Assembly: GCF_020740795.1 (NCBI RefSeq)
Contig: NC_067286.1
Coordinates: 615,990-679,989 of the forward strand
DNA length: 64,000 bases
Source: Apus apus
Taxonomy: Eukaryota > Chordata > Aves > Apodiformes > Apodidae
Direction: 5' to 3'
Position 1 is the stretch's first letter; the number at the start of each line of letters is the position of its first letter. Of this stretch, positions 34,281 through 46,986 are shown in pieces. A program made the position numbers and the translations under genes. The notes under the pieces are model-generated. The model ran no database searches and was not told where the DNA came from. It worked only from the letters and a program-made list of their open reading frames with translations.

Positions 34281-36765
34281 TTTTAAGAATTACTTCTAAT
34301 ATATCTTTCTCACAGAAGGAGGGTATAGGGAATGCTCTCATTCCATCTGTAAACACTGAAATACAGATCTGGGAAACCAGGGAAGAGACACAAAAAAAGT
34401 GCATTTTACAAAATTATCAACTAAAATATATTTTACATGTATTACGTTTCAATTTAAATTCTACCGACTGCATTTTCAGTTTCAAAAAATATTTCCATAT
34501 CTAATAGATTAAAAAAGCATGAAATATTTTCATTATGGATAAGACATTTCAGTTCATTTACATGCTGTTTGCTCAACAGCATAAGCAACCACGTGAATCT
34601 CCAACAATATTCTTGGCCTCAAGCAGAATCTAACACAACAAAGAGTCAGGATTTGTCCTCCCCAGACATGGGGCAAAGCCTGTTCCCGACCCAGGGAGAG
34701 TGGGATTTCTGTTCCACCTGGAGAGGAGCCAGGACAGAGGTGGGAGAGGGGCCAGAAGGGGTCTCAGGGGGTTCCTGTGGTTCCCAAGGCTGGTCTCCAG
34801 CCCTGCCCCAGCTGTGCAGCCGTGCTCAGACTTTGCAAGGGGTTGGGAAACATCCCATGTCTGAGGGCACTTTTCCCAGGGGAAGGCTTGGCTGGCTGCA
34901 GGCTGGGTGTCCCAGGAGGCCCTCCCCATCCAACACGTGCATTGAGGGCTTCCCATCACCTTCTGTGCCACCACTCCCCTGTGCACCAGGCAGCAGCAGC
35001 TCTGCTTCTCCCTGCTGAGGAGCCACCCAGCACCTGCTCCCAGCATCACGCAAGCCCCTTCTCCTTGCACTGTCCCCCAGGAGCCCCAGGAATGCTCCCA
35101 ACTCCCACCCTGCCCCAGCACCCCCCCAAGAGCCCACCCCTGCCCATGGTAATGGAGGAGAAATCCGAGCAACTGCTTTGACACCAACAAGTACCTCGAG
35201 GTATAAATGAGAAGCTGCTTCACCCACCAGTTCTCTCGCTTGCACACCCAGGAGCAAACCTCCTGGCTTTGTCCCTGGTGGTTTTTGTCAGGTGTTTTTC
35301 CCTGGGCTCCACAGGCCAGAACACTTTGGGCTTTCCAGCATCCTCCACAACACGGAGCAGGAATCGTCCCTGCTCACCCAGGTCTCATCAGCTCCTCTCC
35401 AGTCACAGTCTCCTGGACACGTTCCCCTCTTTGGTATGTAGAGCAAACCTCTGGAGAGCTCCTGCACTAACAGGCCATTTCCACGTGAGGGATGTGATGC
35501 TGTGGGGTCTCCTCTCCAGTTCTCTCTCCAGGCGTGAGGCCACAAGCCCTCAGATCCCACCCTGCTGCAGTCACGGACAGGCAGAGCTACTTCCACTGAC
35601 AGGACACCACTAGAGCAGGATGAACACCTCCACCACTGAACGTGGGCTCAGAAGCCCCAAAAGACCCAGAAAAACGCAGATCCCCACTGTCAGTGATTCC
35701 AACCAGCAGGAAGGTGGGATGATGCTGCTGACTTCCCCAGCAGTGCAAGCTGGAGCTGGGCTCCCAGCCTGGTGTGGGCAGCTTGAGGGGCAGTGACGCT
35801 GCCCCTTGGTTTGCTTTAGAATGAATTAACTGAGCAGTTTGTGTTCTGATCAGCTAAGGTCTCTCCAGGACCTACAGGCTAAGGCAAGAGGCGGTCGATA
35901 CTTGTGGGGCACATTTGTCCATGTGAACCTTTCCCAGGGCTCCGTTCCCTCCCGGAGCCACCAGGCTGCTCTGGGAGCTGGAGGGGGAGAAGCTGATGGC
36001 TCTGAGAGCACAGCCGGGCTCAGGACCTCACCTAAGGGAGGGAATTGTTTAAAAAGCCAAAAAAACCCACAAGAAAACACCCAAGAGAAGGTTTTGCCTT
36101 TTCCCCCTCAGGCCTCTGGCTGCTTCACACTGCAGGTATGTAGGGTCACACAGGAACTGGGAATTGTCACAGGGAAACAAGCTGGGAAGAGAGCAAAGCC
36201 ACTGCTATCCCTGGGATGATCCTCAGAGGAGACAAGATGGAGGCCACCCTGCTCCCCCTGCCCCTTCCCTGGAGCCGGGCTCCACACCTGCCTGCCAAGC
36301 CCCAGCCCAGGGGGGGAATCATGGAACAGCGAGGTGAGGGGAAGAGAAAAAGGAGAGGGAAAAGGAATAATTTCTTCCCCCAGCGGAGCAAAACCAACCC
36401 AAGCACGACACAAGGCCACTCTGCATCCCAGGAGCTTCCCAAGCAACGGCTGTATTTTGAAGCAGCTCCCACTGGGAATCCTCAGTCTGTCCCGTGGGAC
36501 AACGGAGACTCCTGTGCTCTGCCAGGAACTGCTCTGGGTCCTCACACTTCTCACCAGGGCATGAAAACCACGGAACTGTCACAGCTTGACTGGCACACTG
36601 CACCCAAGCACCCCTCCTGCACCTTCCCAGCACTCCCAGCAGCCATGGCTCTGGCTTCAGCTGACTGGCTTTTATCCCTCGCAAACCCCTCCCGATAAAT
36701 GCATCTCTAGATACATATATAGATATAGATTTACATATGCAGGTACCTATATCTATATACATATA

Positions 36766-36771
36766 TTTATT
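36766..36771 (-). promoter_or_regulatory. BAHD1: Proximal candidate polyadenylation signal of BAHD1
   Basis: AATAAA on the minus strand inside an AT-rich patch (36700-36800) only about 160 nt past the stop. If used, it would give a very short 3' UTR. Confidence 0.4.
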
Positions 36772-36927
36772 TTATACGCATATATTCTCATTTATGCTTT
36801 TCATGAAGTGCTGTGCTTTCCACTGCTGCCTGGCTCCCCGGGAGCTGCTCCTGCAGCCCCAGGGCAAAGCGCTCCGGGCTCCCTGGAGCGCCGGGATGTG
36901 CCGGTGCCGCCGGGACGGGGAACGGGG

Positions 36928-37117
36928 CTACTGGGGGTTCTTCAGGATGCGCCCGTGCCTGAAGTCGTAGACGTGACGACAGAGGAAAACCAGCTCGGGG
37001 TCAGTGTCCTCGGGCACCTTGCGGTGCAGAGGGGTGGAATATTCTTCCGAGGGAGGAACCATCATGGTTTTCCTGCCCGGGATCCCTTCGACGCGACGCT
37101 TTGCCAAGGCACAAAAT
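36928..37117 (-). CDS. BAHD1: BAHD1 last coding exon (end of BAH domain)
   Basis: Residues about 776-838. The exon completes an arginine split with the previous exon and then reads [21 protein letters not shown] and [20 protein letters not shown], and ends HGRILKNPQ followed by TAG. The last 28 residues match human BAHD1 almost exactly. The acceptor is TTCCAG|ATTTT at 37118. Confidence 0.97.
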
Positions 37118-38221
37118 CTGGAAGGCAATGGGAAGAGTCAGCACCAGCTCAGCCCCCACTGCTTGTGTCCACCCGTCTTGCTGGGAAGGGGCTGGGAAGG
37201 AGGGAAGCAGAGCTCTGCTGGAGAGGAGGGACCAGCTGCTGCTGTTGGCCTGGGATGCGGGCAGCAGCACAAGGGTTCCTGTGTCTGTACGGGTGGGAGC
37301 TGCAGTTAGGAAACTGCAGTAACCCACCTCGCTTTTACTGCTTTGGCCTCCTTTTTGTTCATTAGCCCCAGGAAAGGCTCATGCATCAGGCTCGTGGTTG
37401 AGGCACAGAAGGATTCAAGATGCCTTCAGGGAACATCTCTCACAGGCAACCTTGCCCACAGCAACACACAAATTCCTGCCAACAGCTATTGCAGGGGACT
37501 GGGCTGTTAGAAAGGGAGGGAGCTGTCTGGATCCAAAGCTACAGGAGCTGGGTGTTTTGCTTTTGTTTGTTGTGTTTGGTTGGTTGTTTTTTGGGTTTTT
37601 TTTTTTTAGAGTTCTCCAAAGGCAGAGCAACACTCAGTTCCCAGAGATGCTGAACACCCCCTGCATGGTCAGCCTGCACATTTCAGCAGAGGAGCCCAGC
37701 GAAACCAAAGAGATTTATTTACAGCCCTGTTCTGCATGATGGATTGTGTGTCCACCCAAGCCCCATTTCCATTCTGCCCTGCACAGCCATCCACCCAAGC
37801 CTGGCAGTGGTGGATATGGATGCTGGGAAGTTCTCACTGACAGTTTCCATTCAATCAGCAAGAGCTCAACAGCAAAAGGCTCCATCCCTGCTCCAAGCAC
37901 TGCTGCTGCCAAGCGGGATGGACGGGCAGGATGGACAGGATGATCTCCTGCCTTGCTCAGGGTTCAGCTCCACGTGAGGAAGGTTTTCCTGCCCTGTCCT
38001 CCACTGCTGTGGTATAAGGTCACACATTTGTGAGCCTCTCAAAGCACAGATGTTGCACAAAACAGAGACGTAACAACTGCAGAGGGGAAGCAGCACTTGT
38101 AGAGCACAGCTCATCCAGCTCAGCCAGAGCCAGTTCTGGGTGAGGACTGGAAACTCAGAGGGTGGCAGGAGCTGGAGACAGAGGAAGGTCTGGGGAGCAG
38201 CAGGTTCAGAGCACCACCTAC
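37118..38221 (-). other. BAHD1: BAHD1 intron between the last two coding exons
   Basis: A GT-AG intron. It holds a T12 run at 37596-37607 within a T/G-rich patch. No other feature is seen. Confidence 0.85.
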
Positions 38222-38313
38222 CTGCAGTACTCTGCAAAGGTCAGCACGTAGCACTTCTCTTCTATGCAGGCAACACTGTTTTCGTCCTGATGCCTGGACG
38301 CAAAGATCTCGTT
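38222..38313 (-). CDS. BAHD1: BAHD1 coding exon, BAH domain core
   Basis: This 92-nt exon encodes [20 protein letters not shown] and then [11 protein letters not shown] (last codon split), a core part of the BAH fold that matches human. The acceptor is CTTGCAG|AACGAG and the donor CTGCAG|GTAGGT. Joining to the previous exon gives MHQ-NEIF, whereas human reads MHEPLQNEVF, so this isoform is three residues shorter at the junction. Confidence 0.96.
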
Positions 38314-40580
38314 CTGCAAGAGAAGGAAGGAAGAGGTCACCCAGCTGGCAGGAGCCCAGGGAGGCAGGGTCAGCTCCACACCTTCACCCATCCCCTTAAA
38401 GGGGAGTCTAACAAAGCAAGCTCACAGCAGATTCTCCCTAGAGGAAGTATTTCACATCATCCAGGCACCTTCCACGTGTTTTGGGACCTAGAGCATGCAC
38501 CAGACGTCTATCCAGCAACATGTGAGCAAAGCATTTGAAGCTCTCCCATCATTTAACACTTTGTGAGGCCAAGTGTCCACACCCCACACCTACTGCCAAC
38601 GTTACAAAAGCCCTTGAGCAGCAAGGCCACCACCAGCTGCACCACTCAACCTCCTCTTTCCTCCTGGGGGTGACAGGCTGCTTGTGGCCCCCACTGAGAA
38701 GCATCCCAGGAGATGAGCTTTTGCAAAGCTGAGCTGGAAAAAATAAAAGCAGCATTTTGAAAGTGCTATTGCAACACCTGGGAATGACAAGGAGACAGGG
38801 AAGAGGGAAGACGGCAGAGTCCTTCAGGGCAGGTACTGCAGAGGCTCAGAAAAATCCCTGCTCTTGCAGGTGCCTTTGCTCCAGCTTGTCCAAAACCTGA
38901 CTTTAAGCACAGACTCCACATGGAAGGAGCCCTCACACCACAGCCAGAACACCCAGTGAGCCATGCTCCTGCAGGCAGGAGGTCAGAGCATTCCCCACCC
39001 ACACATCCCTCCCAGCTCCTAGGGATGTTCTTCCTCCATTTTTCCTTCCCTGTGCTGGAAACCCTTCCAGTTCATCTGTACAGCTAAGAACTGGAATGCA
39101 GGCTGAACAGCACTTTGCTGTCTTTATAGACACATGACCCTCTGACACACGACCAGTCTTTCTAATCCATCTCTGTATCAAAGCTAAAAGAATCCCTTCA
39201 TTTCCAACCCTTTCCTCACCCCAATTCCATTTAAAAGGCTGCCTTGGTGAGGGAAGCAGCAACAGTCTTTTTTCCCAGGGTAACCGAGGAAACTTGGCAG
39301 GATGGGTTAGATGTGGGGCAACCCAGACAGAGCCATCTGAAAGCATTCCAGGTGTGGTTAGATCAGCAAAGATGATCTCTGGGAATAAGGATGCTCTGCC
39401 CAAGCCTGGAAGTGTTACCCCAGGCTCTGTTTCTGCTCACAGCTCCAGGGAAGGAGGCTGGAAGGGAAGGCTGACAAAGGGTCACGATGGGGGACAGGCT
39501 CCATCAGAGCACTGAACTGCCACACCTGGCTGGGCTTTTGCTCTGCTCCTTGCATCAAAACCATCTGAGTCATGCTTGGCAAGCCCAGCCCAGCCGCTCA
39601 GCCCAAACACACTCTCTCATTTAGGTGTTGTGCAATTAAGCTGCTGTGCAAAAAAAACTGGCTTCATTCCTCCAGACCAGACTACACTAAAACACAACTG
39701 GATACAGACACTTCCTTTAGGGACCAGGACACTGGGAGGTGCCACATGGTAGTGCAGGAACTCACCTGTGCCCTGCAGGTCAGGCAGGCACAACTCCCCA
39801 GCCCTCCCTCCCCTTTTATTTAAAAAATGGGGGGGGGGGAAAGGAAAAGGGCACCAAGTATTTTGGTGGTTTGAAAACAGCAGTAAATTCTCCATCCTTG
39901 GTTTAAAACCAGGTTGTTCAGTCACCAACATGAGCCCGTGCAAAGCAGAGCGTGGTGTGGAGTGAGGATGAGTCACACTTTGTTCCTTCTACAAGGCAAC
40001 CCCTGTTACACTGGCACAACCTCCTCGAGCCAGTTCTCACCATAAATCCACACAGGGAGGAGGATGCATCCCCGTTTCTGCACAAAGCAAACAAGTTTCT
40101 GGGGTTGCAGCAGCAGCTGGAGGGGTTTCTGCCCCAGAGGCTGGTGCTCCAGAGCCTTCAGTGGCAGCAGGAGCTGCTGCACTGAGCTCTGCCCTCCTGG
40201 GTGACCCAGAACCCACGTTTTGGGAAGGACTCTGACCCCTGGGTCCATATGAACTCACTCTTCCCCACTCCTGAGGCAGCAGGCAGAGCAGCTCTTCACT
40301 TTACGCACAGGATTTTCTCAGATTAAAGGAAGAAACCTTGAAATGTAGTAGAGGAGACCAGGTCAAGAACCCAGCAGTTTCTGCCACAGCCCAGAGCTTC
40401 CTCACACCACAATAAACCTGGGGAAGGCCCATCTGTTGGACACCACTGCCCAGCACAGCTGGCAACAGCTGCCTCACAGCTTGAGGCCACCCAGGAATGC
40501 AGGGGGATGCTCGGGCTCATCCCCTCCTCCCGCGGGGATACACACACACTGGGACACCAGTCTGGCACCGGGGGGCTCAC
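38314..40580 (-). other. BAHD1: BAHD1 intron
   Basis: A GT-AG intron of 2.27 kb. No interspersed repeat or exon is recognised; a short G-run lies near 39830. Confidence 0.8.
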
Positions 40581-40657
40581 CTGGTGCATACTGGGATTGC
40601 GGCCTCCCTGAGTGTGCTCCGGTCTGTAATACCACAGGAGGCTCATCATCAGCTCCC
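40581..40657 (-). CDS. BAHD1: BAHD1 coding exon, BAH domain
   Basis: This 77-nt exon encodes the [20 protein letters not shown] segment followed by NPSMHQ. It contains the BAH-domain WYYRPEH motif, the aromatic patch that in family members contributes to reading methylated histone tails. The acceptor is TTGCAG|GGGAGC and the donor CACCAG|GTGAGC. The phase is 1 in, 0 out. Confidence 0.96.
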
Positions 40658-41570
40658 CTGCAAGAAGAGTCATTGAAATACATCAAGCCTCAGTTTTCTG
40701 GTCGTGTTTTCCCACCAACATCCAGCTTCCTTCTCCGGCCTCAGCCCTGTCCCTCCCCGAGCGCCCCGGCAGGGCCAGCCGCGCTGGGATCAATATTTCA
40801 TGCTGAACCAGGTGTCCTTTTGTCACAGCAAGAAGCCAACAGGGCTCTCCCATTACACCTTCACCCCCCTCTACTTGTGCCACATCGTCAAAGAGATCAG
40901 TTAGGCACAAAATAAGAATACAGAAATGGAACATTCCCATCTGAAAAAAAGTGTCCACTCAGATGGAAAGCTGGGAAAGCTGCTCATCCAAAGGCCAGTA
41001 CTTGCAGCATTAACTCCCAGGTTTATGCCAGAACTGCTGTCCTGGGATGACATGACCAGGATGGGCCTCACCACACTTTTATCAGTTATTTTACACCTGA
41101 TTTTTTGGTTTTTTTTTACTTTTAAGCAAGGCCTGTACTCTGCAACATCTTTGGCACAGGTGTCACTGGTCAGACATGGGACCTTAACATCAAAGCCACA
41201 CTACTCCAACCACCACCTCTGCTCCAGTCCCAAGAGCTTCTGCAGATCAGCCTGTGCTCACAGCAACTCCCAGCCCACGGGCTGGACCGAGCAGGTGAGC
41301 AGCAGCTCCTGAGATGTCTGCCATGACGAAACAACAAAGGAGGTTGTTGCTAAGATGGACATTTGGCAGATATTAGGTGCTTTCACAACCAGGAAGATTC
41401 CAATTACCAGCCCCAAGCCGGTGATTCAAGAACCTCTCAGCTCCTGGAACAATCTGAACGAAAGCCACGGAGCTGATCTGTTCCTCTCCATCACCCTACC
41501 CAGCCAGCAGCTCTCCCGAGACCCATCACTTCCCAGTTCCCCTGCAGCACCCCCCCTTCAGGCACGGTAC
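40658..41570 (-). other. BAHD1: BAHD1 intron
   Basis: A GT-AG intron of 0.9 kb, with a T-rich tract around 41100-41123. No other feature is seen. Confidence 0.8.
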
Positions 41571-41730
41571 CTGTTTTGGGGTCTTCCCACAGCGCCGATA
41601 TCTTGGCGACGTAGGGCATGGATTTCTTGCGCGGCCCGGACTTGAGGAGGACGGTGTCCCGCACCCGGATGATCTCCCCATCCCTCTCCACAGCCTGGTA
41701 GCTCTTGCGAACGGCCGGCTCGGGTTCGTT
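41571..41730 (-). CDS. BAHD1: BAHD1 coding exon, start of BAH domain
   Basis: This 160-nt exon encodes [19 protein letters not shown], then [16 protein letters not shown], then [16 protein letters not shown], the N-terminal half of the BAH domain. Human BAHD1 has [20 protein letters not shown] at the same place. The acceptor is TGTGCAG|AACGAA and the donor AACAG|GTACCG. The phase is 0 in, 1 out. Confidence 0.97.
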
Positions 41731-43583
41731 CTGCACAGTCAGACACACCGAATTAAGCAACCCCAGGGTTTGGGGGGGTTCGTTTGCTGTTTGATCCAAG
41801 ATCCTGCTGCAAACTCAACCCTTCCCTCAGCCTGCTCAGAGCTTCAACTCACACAGCATAAAACCACCCCTGGCATCTCTGTTCCCACCAGGTTGGATTA
41901 TGACAACAAAGCTCAGGTCAAATGAGTGACTCCTGTGGGCAGGGCCCTCTGAGGTAAGAAAAGCTGACTGGGAAGAGCATCAGTGCTGAGGTCCCATGGC
42001 TGTTGTTTCCCAAGGAAGCAGAACAACTATCTCCCTTAGGTAGTGGTGTCAGGAGGAGCAGCTCACCAGCAGGACAGCAGGTCTCCAAAGCACCTATTCC
42101 TGAAATTAATACTCTTCTTTCAAATTAAAAACCAGTAGTTCCTTCAATTCTGCATGCAAAAAAAGCAACCTGCAAAAAAATCCTCATTTTATCTGCCTGC
42201 AGGTGTGTGTTTCCTTCACGTGCAAAGGCATGGGAAAGCAGGCTTATCTGGAATGCTGGACAATTCTCTGCCACAAACATGGGAAGAAAACAAACCATGA
42301 CACATGTCACATGAAGAGGGCAGGGAGTGGCAGGGAGGCTGTGCCATAAGGCCACAATGGCATTCATGAGATTATTAACATTTCCTTTCTAGCTCTAACA
42401 ATATAAAATTAGGATTTTTTTGGACTAAGAACTGGGAGGGTTTTTCTTTTATTTTTGCCCTGAAAATTCCTTGCAGAAGGCCTGAGCAGGATGGGTTCCA
42501 CCTCCTGCCAGCCCCCCAGGCTCAGCCAGCAGTGCTCTGTGCCAGGTCTGAAGGAGATGCCTGGCATGCTGCTCCTCTCCCAGTGCCAAAGCCTGAGGGG
42601 TGGGTGCAAGGGGCCCGTCTCTGGCCTTCACGGGCTTCATCCTGACACAGCCTTGGTCCTGTGCGCAGCCAAAGGCTGAGGCTGCAAAACCTGTCCTGGA
42701 TGATGCTCTCAGCAGCTCCAGGCTCCACCACCACTCCAAGCAGTGGCACAGAGGCTCTGCCAGGACCAGCTCCTGTGCTCAGTTACTGCTCACCCTTCAG
42801 CACCTTGTCCCACCTCCCCAGGCAGCCTGTGGGTCCAGATTTCCAGCCCACAGCTCTCGTGTTCTAACAACAGAAGGATGTTGCCTTCTCCCTCACTTGA
42901 AGTGCACTTTACTGCAGCTCATGACATACTCCAGCAGGGAACCTCCCCATCTTGCAGAGCCAGTGTCTGCCCCTCCACAACACAAACGAACAGGAAAGCA
43001 CAGACAAGACATCCTTGAAGGAGTGACTGGCCCTTGCACCAGGTAAGTGACAAAAAGGGGACATCATGTGCCAAAAGAATTCCATCTGGGAGCCAGGAAA
43101 CTGTCTTGGTGGTCTGTGCTCTCTGGGAGATCCCTGTAGGGCTACAGACACCCTGGTGAGAACCATCGCCTTAGGAGAGCTACCTTCAGGCTCCTTGTAA
43201 CCAGGCTAAACCCTCCCCAGTTTCCTCAGACAGTTTTGCCCTGACCCAGGAGGAAGAAGCTGGAGGACACTCTCTCTGTAGGAAGGACTCACGGATGCCA
43301 CCCTTGCAAACGCCCAAGCCAGAGGTACTCATCACGGTGGCATTCCAGCTGACGCTAGCACAGGAGCAGCAGGTTCTCCTCCTCCCCAGGCAGCCTGTCA
43401 CGCCGCGCAGGCAACGCCAGGCGCGCAGGCTCAGCGCGCTCGCCGAGCAGGCTGCCGACGGCGTCTAGCGACCACCTCCACCTCGCGGCTGCGCCCAGAG
43501 GGCTCGCAAGCTTGGCCCTCAGCCCCTTGCAGCTGCAACGGAGGGGGAAGAGGGGCAGGGAAGAAGGCTGCACAGACACCTAC
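41731..43583 (-). other. BAHD1: BAHD1 intron with an internal CpG-rich patch
   Basis: A GT-AG intron of 1.85 kb. The part next to the exon (about 43390-43560) is unusually CpG-rich for an intron. The rest is ordinary, with A/T-rich sequence at 42110-42190 and 42370-42470. Confidence 0.8.
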
Positions 43584-43945
43584 CACCACGTAGACGGCCT
43601 TCTCGCAGGCCGTGCCCACGGGCATCCAGCCGTTGGTGGCTTTGCGCCGGCTGATGCGCTGCTGCTTGGGGTGGCCGTGGCCCCCCACGGCCTTGCTGTC
43701 CGAGGCGTGGAGACAGCCCGGGGTGTTCCTGAGGCCGGACTTGGAGCCGCTGGGAGGCTTGGAGCTCTGCGGACATTCTCGGGCCATGGTCTGAGGGTCA
43801 GAGTTGGGGGTCTGCAGATGAGGAACGGGTTCTGCAGCCGGTGGCACGCTGGGTACAGGACATCCTGAGAGCGGGTGGGCAGGAGACGCGGGGTGCCCTG
43901 CCACGGGGATTGTGAGGTTCAGCTGGTCCAGAGACTTGCAGCCTT
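43584..43945 (-). CDS. BAHD1: BAHD1 coding exon, linker before BAH domain
   Basis: Residues 546-666. The first codon (GAA) is split with the large exon. The exon reads [14 protein letters not shown], then [37 protein letters not shown] and finally [18 protein letters not shown]. The match to human is close, except that the human run of about ten arginines before TNGW is reduced here to [10 protein letters not shown]. The acceptor is TGCTAG|AAGG and the donor CGTGGTG|GTAGGT. Confidence 0.96.
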
Positions 43946-46900
43946 CTAGCAGAGGGGAAAGAGAAGAGGCACGGATCTCATTTAAAGCAGAACACGACTA
44001 CACAACCCAGACTGTCCCAACCACCTCCGCTTCCCCCTGAAACTCCCCTCGCTGCGCTACAGCAGCAAAGACTCTCTGCGCTGCCACTTCCTTTTGCACT
44101 GTCACTGGATTCTAAAAGCCAAGACACTTCCAAGCCTGCAACACTCCAATATGTTGCTGCTGCTGACACTGCACCACAACAAACCCCTCTGAAATCCCCC
44201 CGAGTGATGCCAGCCAGCAAGAGACATAAGGCTGGCCAGTGTCCAAAGCAGCTCCAGCCTGTCAATATGTATAAAAGAAATAAAAGGCTTATCAAAACGA
44301 TGGGAAGGATTAAACCACACTAGCAGTGGCAGCCAGGTTCTTTCAACAAGCCGAATTCTAGTAATCAGGGAAAATTGAGAAGGTTCTCCAAAGTAACTCC
44401 AGAAATATGAAACAAGGTGGAACACAACTGTGTAAGATGATGCACGCTGCTGCCCTCAGCAGAACTGTGTCCTTAGAGCAAATTATTAACCACAACAGGT
44501 GAGTAAGCTGGCTGACGCTGCCTCTCCAAAGCATCCCAGAACAGCTCTCACTGCTTCAGCAGCCACAGAACAAGCTCTAAACCCCGGCCAACATGTCCAA
44601 TAGAAAAGCAAGTTGGTTGGAATGACCCACCAAGAGCAGGGAAAGCTCCCAGGCCAACACCGGGCATGCCCCTGCTCCCTAAACTGGGGAGTGTGCTTTT
44701 CAGGGTGACCAAAAAGACAGCTTCAGGCAACCTCCAGGAGATGCCTCCAGACTGGAGCATGTTCTAGCAGATCTGTGGGACTGCACTGCTGCAGAGCTGC
44801 TAAAAAGCCTCCAAGTGCAAAACCACCTGAAGTCACCAAGTGCCAGTTGATTAACTGCCGAGATCCCCACGCAAAAACAAGACATTCTTGCCTCCTGTCT
44901 CCCACCTGACCCCCCAAAGAGGGTTACAACCAAACCACCCCAACCTGCAAAGGTGGGGCTGCTACGAACTGTCCCTGGGCTCTGCTGATCCTGAGTAGCC
45001 ACTGCCCCAGTGAGCCCTGGCATGGGGGATGAGAGCTCAGCTATCCTGTCTGGCCTCAGCAGGCACAGCACCCACACCGCACTCCATCACCTCTGGAATA
45101 TTTTGCTGCCAAAAGCAGTTTCCAAGCTTGAACTAAACCAGGATGAGGCTTCACCAAAGTACCCACTGAACTCCAGGAAGGCAGAGCAGAGCTGGCTCTG
45201 CCGGCAGCCCGGGACGCTTCCAGCCCCTCTGCCCTGCTCCCAAACTCCCTCCTGCAAACCCCAGCAGGACAGGGAAAGCAGAGCAGCCCACAAGTGCCAC
45301 AGTCACAGCCTGGTTGTACCAAAGAGATGCTGGGATTTCCACAGGACCATCCCAAACACACCAGGTAAGACAGATGTCACACGCGACACGCCAAGCCGCA
45401 TCCCTCAGAGAAGGGCTCCCCGCCTGAGCCTGCTGCCTGCAGCTCCTTTAATCCACTGCACTCACCCATTCTGGGGAAGGAAGTGACTTCAGAGGGGCAC
45501 ACACATGTAAAAGTCAACTCCTAAGTGCAAATCTGTGTTAATGTTCTAGCAGACCGGATTCACTTCAACAAAACCAAGTATAAATTATTCCGGTGTCACA
45601 GGCTTTTCAATCATTTTCTCACAGGGAGGGAAGTCACACCAAGGAAGATCTTAGCAGCCTGTAAATGTGTCCCTGGAACCACCGCTGCCCTGACATGAGG
45701 AATCATCACTGAGCTGGCAGGGAGGGCTGAATCCAAACCCACTTGGTTTACACCACCTGCATCCCCCTGCTTGCAGGACAGCAGAGGAAGCAGAATGCAG
45801 AACTCCAGGAACAAAGTGGACTGACATGACCTCAGGGCACTGCACAGCAAGCTGTCAGACGCCAGATGCTGCTGAGCTGGGTGTCTCATGAGCTTTCAAG
45901 AGCCCCAAAGCCACCAGCCAACCCTGTCTATTGCTACCCAAGGAAGTGGCACCACGACAGATGGGATTTTTGGGAAAAAGACAATCCCTTGACCAAACAC
46001 ACCTGAGTTTCAGCACCTTCCTACACGGGAAGATGACAAAACCTCGCCCCCACCAAGTGCTGAACCAAGACTTCATCCACCTACCTGAACAGGGGGTTAA
46101 AGTGGGCAAGTCCTGCCTCCTCTTGACTCCAACATGTGGGGACAGAGGCAGGGGCTGAAGCAGCCACAGGCCGCGCGGACGGCAGCACTGTCTGGCTTGG
46201 TGGCTTTTATACAAAGTGCTGGTGTTTGGTAACCCCCACACAACAATCCAGCTTTAAATATTTCAAAAGATAATTTTCAATAGCAAAGGCAAAGCTCCAA
46301 GGTAAAGCACACTGGAGGACCGAGTCTGGAAAGCAGATGGGGACAGAAGAGAGCCAGGCAAGCTGTGTCACCTCCTACCTGTTCTCACTTCAATGTCTCT
46401 TTGTCAGGCATCAAGAGGAGCCAAGACAGGCTCACCCAACCCAGTGTGCCCTTCCAGCACTGCAGTGAAATTCAAACACCTGCCCACAAAGCAGCCTCGA
46501 GCCCAGTCCTTACACAGCCTTGCCAGAGCACATCCATAAAACCTGAAATGGCATTCCCCAGAGCTTGCACCCGTAGGAGTCTCACCACTCAGGCAGTGCC
46601 TGCTTCTCCACAACGCTCTGCTCTCTGCCAGGACACTCAGTCCAGAGCGTGAGGTTCTGGGAAAAAAAGCAGTGCCCCAGCCACAGGGGCTTCAGCCAGT
46701 GAGAAGCCACACTGAGCACACAGGAGCTCAAACCCCCTGGCTCACCTCCTCACTGCCCAAACCCTTTCACCCATTCTATGGTGTCCATACCAGTAAGACT
46801 TTCAGTGGAAAAGCTCTCAGGGCTACAAACAGGGGGAGGTGAAACGTGGATCCCTTCTGAGCCGCAGTTTGGCTGCGAAGCGGAGGCGCAGCGGGCACAG

Positions 46901-46986
46901 AGGGAGGTGGCCTCCTGGCAACCAGAGCCCTCCATTAGCCACCGTGCCCAACCAGCCCTCAGGTTTGCTCACACTTGGCACCTTAC
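43946..46986 (-). other. BAHD1: BAHD1 intron after the large coding exon
   Basis: A GT-AG intron of 3.04 kb. No repeats or further exons are recognised. The donor is GCAG|GTAAGG at 46986. Confidence 0.85.

Larger units (their letters stand above)
34270..36927 (-). other. BAHD1: BAHD1 3' UTR (long form)
   Basis: Non-coding sequence after the BAHD1 stop. Two minus-strand AATAAA signals frame it: a proximal one (plus TTTATT at 36766-36771, about 160 nt past the stop) and a distal one (34275-34280). The distal 34260-34560 stretch is strongly AT-rich and complex, as is typical for the end of a 3' UTR. Which site is used is not known. Confidence 0.5.
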
